Source: Planctomycetota bacterium
GTDB taxonomy: Bacteria > Planctomycetota > UBA8742 > SKZP01 > JAIOTL01
DNA: 6,372 nt
NCBI GenBank assembly: GCA_021106775.1
Contig: JAIOTL010000028.1
Span: forward strand, 1 to 6,372
Reading direction: 5' to 3'
Positions 1-4,358 of this stretch are shown piece by piece (positions within the stretch are counted from its first letter, which is position 1; each line of letters opens with the position of its first letter). The notes below the pieces were generated by a model, which had not been told where the DNA came from, ran no database searches, and saw nothing but the letters and a program-made list of their open reading frames with translations. Both the position numbers and the translations under genes were made by a program.

Positions 1-701
1 CCTTTTTTATGACCGAAAAGTTCACTCATCAAAAGTGAACCTTCAAGTGTGGAACAATTGATTGGAACATAAGGTTTGTTTTTTCTGGGTGAATTATTAT
101 GCAAAGCACGGGCAATCAACTCTTTTCCAGTGCCAGATTCTCCGGTTATTAACACGGTTGCATCTGTAGGTGCGACTGCTTTGAGTTTCTTGAATACAGT
201 CTGCATTGTGGGTGATTCGCCGATAATTCCTTCAAAACCGTATCGTTCATCGACTAGTTTTCGCAGCTCGAGATTTTCTTTTATCATCCTAACGTGTTCG
301 AGTGCTCGTTTTACTTTGGCGCGAAGCTCATTTGTGTTCAACGGTTTGGAGATGAAGGAATAAGAGCCTTTTTCAATGGCTTCAACAGCAGTTTTGACAG
401 TTCCATGTGCTGTGATGATTATAACAGCGGCATCAGGCTGAATTTCCTTCGATTGCTCTAGAATTTGTATCCCGTCAACATCGTTCATTTTCAAGTCTGT
501 AACGACTACGTCGAATGATGCGTATGCAGGTGCGGTTGTTGCCCGTTGACGAATATGCCGAAGTCCTGCCTGTCCATTTGTTGCTGTTGTAACCTTATGT
601 CCTGCACGTTCCAGAATTTCAGAAATAATTTCCGCCTGATTTTCATCATCATCAATAACAAGAACCACACCGGACAAATTGTCATCATGAGAAATTGTCA
701 T
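1..701 (-). CDS. Sigma-54-dependent response regulator, NtrC family (N-terminal part, runs off window)
   Basis: The visible 233 residues hold a receiver domain followed by the start of an AAA+ sigma-54 activator domain, so the protein should turn a histidine-kinase signal into transcription from sigma-54 promoters. Receiver landmarks are all present: acidic pair D17/D18, phosphoacceptor D69 in VVVTDLKM, T97 in IIITAHG, and K119 in FISKPL. A linker at about 125-158 leads to the AAA+ domain, with GIIGESP at 158-164 and an intact Walker A, GESGTGKE, at 187-194. The reading ends at SELFGHKK, just before the expected GAFTGA loop that contacts sigma-54, so that loop, Walker B and the DNA-binding domain lie outside. 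The stretch between receiver helix 2 and strand 3 (about 50-63, RQRATTAPAYASF) is longer than usual. The ATG at 699-701 is chosen because the receiver begins soon after it; no clear Shine-Dalgarno precedes it. Which operons it controls cannot be seen. Confidence 0.93.
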   Translation of the reverse strand, partial: MTISHDDNLSGVVLVIDDDENQAEIISEILERAGHKVTTATNGQAGLRHIRQRATTAPAYASFDVVVTDLKMNDVDGIQILEQSKEIQPDAAVIIITAHGTVKTAVEAIEKGSYSFISKPLNTNELRAKVKRALEHVRMIKENLELRKLVDERYGFEGIIGESPTMQTVFKKLKAVAPTDATVLITGESGTGKELIARALHNNSPRKNKPYVPINCSTLEGSLLMSELFGHKK

Positions 702-776
702 ATCGAGTTTCTGCCTAATTGTTTAATGTTCGAGGAATTATAATTAATGCATTTCTTACATTAATCATGTCATAAT

Positions 777-805
777 GTCATACTATGTTGATGACAAGTT
801 GTCAA
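777..805 (-). promoter_or_regulatory. Candidate sigma-70 promoter of the response regulator gene
   Basis: Read on the minus strand, a perfect TTGACA (plus-strand 800-805) is followed after 17 bases by TATGAC (plus-strand 777-782), four of six matches to TATAAT. It lies directly after the stop codon of the upstream zinc-ribbon gene (810) and about 75 bases before the regulator start, so the regulator may be transcribed separately from the two genes before it. The call rests on consensus matching alone. Confidence 0.45.
792..804. promoter_or_regulatory. Perfect 13-base palindrome, candidate operator
   Basis: TGACAAGTTGTCA is a perfect inverted repeat (TGACAA / TTGTCA) around one central base. 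It overlaps the predicted -35 hexamer of the response regulator promoter, a position typical of a repressor or autoregulatory site. A related inverted repeat, GACAA-A-TTGTC, sits inside the regulator gene at 673-683. The binding protein is unknown; the regulator itself is one possibility. Confidence 0.35.
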
Positions 806-809
806 TACG

Positions 810-1697
810 TTATGGAATATTAACTGTAAAATTTTGTTTGTAATAATCTTCGAATTTCTTATTTTCATGCTGTCTTGTAAAGATGATTAAAATTTTACCT
901 TCGTTACTTTGCCAGGTATTGAATTTTCCTTCATCACCTACAATCGGGATTGCTGTTACTGGATTTATCAGGTTCTTCTGATACAAACTTATAATCTGTT
1001 TACACTGTGAATCACTAAGCCTTCCATCAGTTCGAAGAATAATTTCAATTCCGGTTTCAGGATTATAATTATCTATACTGTAAACTCGAAATAGTTCTGT
1101 TAGTGGATCGACTTTTTCCTCTGTTACAACTTCATGGTCAGGACTAGAAATATCATGACCACCTTCTTCACGAACACTCTTGCTAAGAGACACAAGAACA
1201 ATAATTACCGCTAAAATCACTCCTGCGATTACAACAATTGTTGTTACATCGGTTTTTTTCTCAATCTTCTGACCTCTAGTGGGTCGCGAAAGACCATCTT
1301 CATAATCGGAATCAGGTGCAGAATGCATGTATTGTCTTCCAGATTGTGGACGACGTTTTTGTCCTTGACCAACCTGAGAAGGTCTTCTACGCTTAGGACG
1401 TCCTTGTGGGGAAATTTCAGATTGTACTCTGGGAGAAACAGCACGTTTGCGTTTTTTGGGTCTTTGAGGGTTGACTTCCGTTTGTGCTCTCGGAGAAACT
1501 GCCTTTTTACCTGCTCGAGGGTTTGTTCCTTTGCGAGGTGCTGATGCCATCATATTTCGGGGTTTGCTTTTAATGGCTTTTTTCGTAAGAGGTTGTTGAG
1601 ATTTTTTTACCGCAATAATCGCGCCACAATTCGGGCAAATTTCCTCAGTATCGAGAACGGGCTTATTGCAATTTGGACAAAGGTTCTGTTCAATCAT
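810..1697 (-). CDS. Zinc-ribbon membrane protein with basic repeat region, function unknown
   Basis: This 295-residue protein starts with a short zinc ribbon made of two CPNC knuckles, with C7, C10, C21 and C24 placed to bind one zinc. Residues 35-125 are strongly basic and proline-rich, probably disordered, and contain two 20-residue tandem repeats centred on AVSPR (66-70 and 86-90). One hydrophobic segment at about 152-172 (VTTIVVIAGVILAVIIVLVSL) is a likely transmembrane helix. A C-terminal domain of about 95 residues (198-295) follows, with predicted strands at GIEIILRTDG and GKILIIFTRQ and a helix at SDSQCKQIISLYQ. The basic N-terminal half before the helix and acidic residues just after it suggest an N-in, C-out topology. 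The start is backed by a GGGGA six bases upstream. It begins 44 bases after the RNase HII-like gene and is probably co-transcribed with it. Zinc ribbon plus one membrane helix is common in bacterial proteins of unknown role, so I assign no function. Confidence 0.85.
   Translation of the reverse strand: MIEQNLCPNCNKPVLDTEEICPNCGAIIAVKKSQQPLTKKAIKSKPRNMMASAPRKGTNPRAGKKAVSPRAQTEVNPQRPKKRKRAVSPRVQSEISPQGRPKRRRPSQVGQGQKRRPQSGRQYMHSAPDSDYEDGLSRPTRGQKIEKKTDVTTIVVIAGVILAVIIVLVSLSKSVREEGGHDISSPDHEVVTEEKVDPLTELFRVYSIDNYNPETGIEIILRTDGRLSDSQCKQIISLYQKNLINPVTAIPIVGDEGKFNTWQSNEGKILIIFTRQHENKKFEDYYKQNFTVNIP
1389..1508 (-). repeat. Two tandem 60-bp in-frame repeats in the zinc-ribbon gene
   Basis: Two adjacent 60-base units (1449-1508 and 1389-1448) encode KKAVSPRAQTEVNPQRP and KRAVSPRVQSEISPQGRP. 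The DNA is still alike: the 21 bases starting at 1482 and at 1422 differ at only three positions. The period is exactly 20 codons, which points to duplication within the gene followed by modest drift. Confidence 0.75.
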
Positions 1698-1703
1698 ATT
1701 ACA

Positions 1704-1708
1704 TCCCC
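1704..1708 (-). promoter_or_regulatory. Ribosome binding site of the zinc-ribbon gene
   Basis: On the minus strand GGGGA stands six bases before the ATG at 1695-1697. It is the clearest Shine-Dalgarno-like sequence seen in this window and supports that start. An ATG inside GGGGATGTAA is followed at once by TAA and cannot be a real start. Confidence 0.5.
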
Positions 1709-1741
1709 AATTTAAGATTCAGTGAACATGTTATCATTGTC

Positions 1742-2782
1742 TTATCGTTTTCGTATAAGAAATTCTCGGTATTTTTCCACATCGAATCCAAATTCAGCAA
1801 GGTCACGAAGAAAACGCCTTCCATCAGTATAATAACCTTTTGTAGCTTTGATTTTACTGAATTTACTTTGGAAAAAATTATTGAAAACCTGCATCAGAAT
1901 CTCGCGAGTATATTTTGCAGCACAGGATGCGAGAGCGACGGGAAGTGAATATCCTTCCGCCTGAGAAACGAATGCGATTTTGTGCGTTTTATCTGCATCT
2001 TTTACAATGTAGTTTGACATTTTTCGTTCATCTGAGTTTACAGCAGAATCCTTGGACTGATGAGTTCCGATGATTTTACCTTCGGAAATAGGCTGAATTA
2101 CTGCATTATCAATGATGAAATCTTCAAGAAGCGATTTGTAAAAATCCCGACCTCCTTGTTTGTCTACAACGATTGTTGTCTCAGAATAATCGGTCATGGC
2201 TTCTTTGATTAAACTTGAAACCACTGCCCAATGTGCAGTTGCTTTATTCTGGTATTTATCAATTAATTGATTGAAAAGATGTGCAGATACAACGTGAACT
2301 TTCAGTTTTTCGAGCTTAATTCCAGTGTCTTCATAAATATTCGACAACCGATGACCTCGATGCTGACATAAATCCAGTGAAGCTTCAGAAGGCAGCGAAT
2401 GAGTGAGGTTGTTGAACCACTGTTGTTCGGAAAGTCGAGTAATTTCATCCTCATCACAGACAAGATTAAGGAATTTGGACACATTAAACGTTTCTTTGTC
2501 AAAACTATAAATGCTTGCAAGAGTCGAAAGAACTGTTTCTTCAAGGGAGATGATTTTACCGGGTTTATGAAGCTTTTTTGAATCAGTTATTACGATTTTG
2601 TCAGAAACTTTTTTGCTTTTTGAGATAATCTTTGAGAAAACATGCCACAAATTCGGGATTTTGCTGGAGTCATATTTATCAGCATCAAGCACGAAAACAG
2701 CGCTGCCAACAACTAACGGTCCAAGTATTGGTCCCAAACCAGCTTCATCAATTCCAACTAAAATCAATTCTTTTTTAGCCAT
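1742..2782 (-). CDS. Divergent RNase HII-like protein (enlarged family)
   Basis: This 346-residue protein has the RNase H type 2 fold signatures in order. Residues 11-22 read IDEAGLGPILGP, carrying the first two catalytic acids D12 and E13. TDSKKL at 66-71 matches the DSKKL motif. VVDKQGGRDFY at 205-215 supplies the third acid, D207. LPVALASCAAKYTRE at 280-294 corresponds to the AAASIxAKVxRD motif, with E294 where E. coli RNase HII has Asp126. GYYTDGRRF at 316-324 resembles the terminal GYGT motif. RNase HII cleaves the RNA strand of RNA-DNA hybrids and single ribonucleotides in DNA. This protein is much longer than the usual 200 or so residues, with extra sequence at about 95-165, and has Leu16 in place of the substrate-contacting Arg of GRG. 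The activity of this variant is therefore inferred, not shown. The start at 2780-2782 places the first motif at residue 11, as in true family members. No clear Shine-Dalgarno is visible. Confidence 0.88.
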   Translation of the reverse strand: MAKKELILVGIDEAGLGPILGPLVVGSAVFVLDADKYDSSKIPNLWHVFSKIISKSKKVSDKIVITDSKKLHKPGKIISLEETVLSTLASIYSFDKETFNVSKFLNLVCDEDEITRLSEQQWFNNLTHSLPSEASLDLCQHRGHRLSNIYEDTGIKLEKLKVHVVSAHLFNQLIDKYQNKATAHWAVVSSLIKEAMTDYSETTIVVDKQGGRDFYKSLLEDFIIDNAVIQPISEGKIIGTHQSKDSAVNSDERKMSNYIVKDADKTHKIAFVSQAEGYSLPVALASCAAKYTREILMQVFNNFFQSKFSKIKATKGYYTDGRRFLRDLAEFGFDVEKYREFLIRKR

Positions 2783-2798
2783 TTTTCGTTTAAGTTCG

Positions 2799-2804
2799 TA
2801 TAAT
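2799..2804 (+). promoter_or_regulatory. Candidate -10 element for the plus-strand gene pair
   Basis: A perfect TATAAT lies in the short gap between the divergent genes. Transcription starting about seven bases downstream would give a leader of roughly 20 bases before the ATG at 2833, but only about 10 before the ATG at 2821. The -35 region is poor (TTAGCC or TAGCCA, depending on spacing) and would lie over the start codon of the minus-strand RNase HII-like gene. No comparable minus-strand promoter stands out here. Confidence 0.35.
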
Positions 2805-2832
2805 GTAGTAAGTATTCTTTATGGATTTTACA

Positions 2833-4320
2833 ATGAAATCAAAAATTAATAAAAGCTTTATCGTATTCGTAGTTTTGATGCTGATTTCTGGATTCTCAGG
2901 AATTACTTTTGCAGCAAATGAACCTGCTGAAGTTATCGCATCACCATCAGAAATCGAAGCTGGTAAATCGGAAGTGATAGTATATCTGCTTGGATTGAAT
3001 TCCCAGCTTTTTTCGCATTCATCGATTAAGGAGCCGACGGTCGATGCAGACAACGGCATCACAATCAAGGAATTTCGGGTTTTGTCGCCAAAACGTGCTC
3101 AGATTACGATTGATACAGCGAGTGAAACTGTTGGTGCTGTTCAACTCAATCTGAAATTTTATGATACTGCGGGTGAGAAAGTTGTAAAAAGCTGTGTTTT
3201 TTACATCAATGTGCTTGGTCCGAAAACAGTGTCCGATATTGTTGTAACGTTGTACTCGATTCCAAGGATTTTGCTTGGTCAAACGAACATTCAGAGGACA
3301 GGCACTTTTGAGCTTGAAGGTGTGATAAACGGCAAAATTACAATAACATTGCCTAGTAACTTGAAATTTTTAACCGATTTGATTCCGCGGATAACTTCAT
3401 TATCGGTTGATGCAACTGTTGATAACATAAAGGTGAGCGAAACCGGCGATAATATCGAATTTGATGTGCAGAATCCTGAGAATGATAACATCAAACTATT
3501 ACTGTCGGATATTTTCATTGATACTTCAGGTGCTTCCGAAGGTGAAATTAAGGGTGATATTTATTTGCAGATTTATTCGTCGTCATTTAGCGATACTGTG
3601 ATAGTCCCGGTTGGACACACCCCTGGATATACAATTGCTGATGAGGAAGAACTCAACTCGGAAAATGATAATAAATCTTCGAATTCAAGCACAAACTCGG
3701 GTAGTGGATATTCGAATTATAACACAAATAACAGCTCGAATAACACAGATGAGAATGATGAAAATACAAAAAACAACGAAAATAACGACAGTAGTCAAAA
3801 AACCTACAATGGGGGAGGTTTTATTACATCATTTTCCTCGTCGGGTCGCAGTTCAAGAGGAAATTTTCGAAGTAATAATCCAAGTAGTCAACGATTAAAT
3901 GGCAGCAGTGGCAATTATCGCATAAGAAGACCCGCAAATTCTGCTACCAAGAATGCTGAGAAGAAGAACACTGATAAGAAATCTGAAGATGGAGTTAGCT
4001 TCAACAATTTTAAGAAGAAAATTAACGTTGCTCCTGCAAATGATGGAAAATTTAAGATTTTACAAATAGCTTTTTGCAATATAAGTTTTGATAAAAAAGC
4101 TGCGATTCCTTTACGCGCAACAAATGCAGGCTTTGAAGCAGAACTTAACATCGAAATAAGAATTGAAATGGTTAAGGAGAATCCTGATTCGTTTGAGGTT
4201 ATTGTATCGGTAGGTGAAACAAACACGAAAACCATTGAGTTAAAACATATTAGGAATGGAGTTTATCGTTCGTCACAGGTTCATAAGTTTTCTATTTCGT
4301 ATGAAGATGTTATTGAATAA
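2833..4320 (+). CDS. Secreted multidomain beta-rich protein with Asn/Ser-rich linker
   Basis: From the ATG at 2833 (495 residues) the protein opens with a typical signal peptide: a lysine-rich start, hydrophobic FIVFVVLMLISGF, and likely cleavage near ITFA or ITFAA (27 or 28). An in-frame ATG at 2821 would add only MDFT and is less likely. Residues about 31-130 look like an Ig-type beta-sandwich (ASPSEIEAGKSEVIVYLLG opening, alternating strands). Residues about 133-262 look like a second beta domain of cohesin or S-layer type, with ITITLPSNLKF and a strand-rich end GEIKGDIYLQIYSS. A low-complexity linker at about 272-362 is dominated by Asn and Ser with some acidic residues and Gly. A Lys-rich segment follows, then a small mixed domain at about 405-495. 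It is probably exported and part of the envelope. No sorting signal or membrane anchor is seen at the C-terminus. It precedes the VWA gene by 38 bases, so the two are likely co-transcribed. Function is not recognised. Confidence 0.82.
   Translation: MKSKINKSFIVFVVLMLISGFSGITFAANEPAEVIASPSEIEAGKSEVIVYLLGLNSQLFSHSSIKEPTVDADNGITIKEFRVLSPKRAQITIDTASETVGAVQLNLKFYDTAGEKVVKSCVFYINVLGPKTVSDIVVTLYSIPRILLGQTNIQRTGTFELEGVINGKITITLPSNLKFLTDLIPRITSLSVDATVDNIKVSETGDNIEFDVQNPENDNIKLLLSDIFIDTSGASEGEIKGDIYLQIYSSSFSDTVIVPVGHTPGYTIADEEELNSENDNKSSNSSTNSGSGYSNYNTNNSSNNTDENDENTKNNENNDSSQKTYNGGGFITSFSSSGRSSRGNFRSNNPSSQRLNGSSGNYRIRRPANSATKNAEKKNTDKKSEDGVSFNNFKKKINVAPANDGKFKILQIAFCNISFDKKAAIPLRATNAGFEAELNIEIRIEMVKENPDSFEVIVSVGETNTKTIELKHIRNGVYRSSQVHKFSISYEDVIE
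3643..3918 (+). other. Asn/Ser-rich low-complexity linker within the secreted protein
   Basis: This coding stretch translates to a run made mostly of Asn, Ser, Asp, Glu, Thr and Gly, starting after TIADEEE and passing through several NN and SS pairs to NGSSGN. It separates the two N-terminal beta domains from the C-terminal domain. Low sequence complexity and lack of hydrophobic residues suggest a flexible extracellular tether. The units are not exact repeats. Confidence 0.7.
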
Positions 4321-4358
4321 TTGTGAATGCGCAATATTATTGAATTAAGAGATTGAAC

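Larger units (their letters stand above)
702..809. other. Intergenic region between regulator and zinc-ribbon genes
   Basis: These 108 bases are AT-rich and contain the promoter and palindrome described separately, plus direct repeats TGTCAT at 768-773 and 776-781. I see no GC-rich hairpin with a T-run, so no terminator separates the two minus-strand genes, and no small gene. Some read-through from the upstream genes into the regulator is therefore possible. Confidence 0.6.

Noticed and set aside
76..363. Plus-strand open frame opposite the response regulator
   Set aside because: It is the complement of the receiver and AAA+ coding region, whose motifs are intact on the minus strand; the plus-strand translation has no recognisable features.
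1..810. Sigma-54 (-24/-12) promoter for the regulator
   Set aside because: I looked for TGGCAC-N5-TTGC on both strands near the regulator and found no convincing match.
1725..1732. AACATGTT palindrome between the RNase HII-like and zinc-ribbon genes
   Set aside because: An 8-base palindrome is expected by chance, and there is no promoter-like sequence around it.
3611..3898. Alternative frame of 95 codons inside the secreted-protein gene
   Set aside because: It arises from the AAT/AAC/AGC-rich linker read out of frame; the main frame has a signal peptide and coherent domains on both sides.
4316..4342. Possible terminator hairpin between the two plus-strand genes
   Set aside because: AATAATTGTG can pair with CGCAATATT only with a bulge and a G-U pair, the stem is AT-rich and no T-run follows, so it should not stop transcription.
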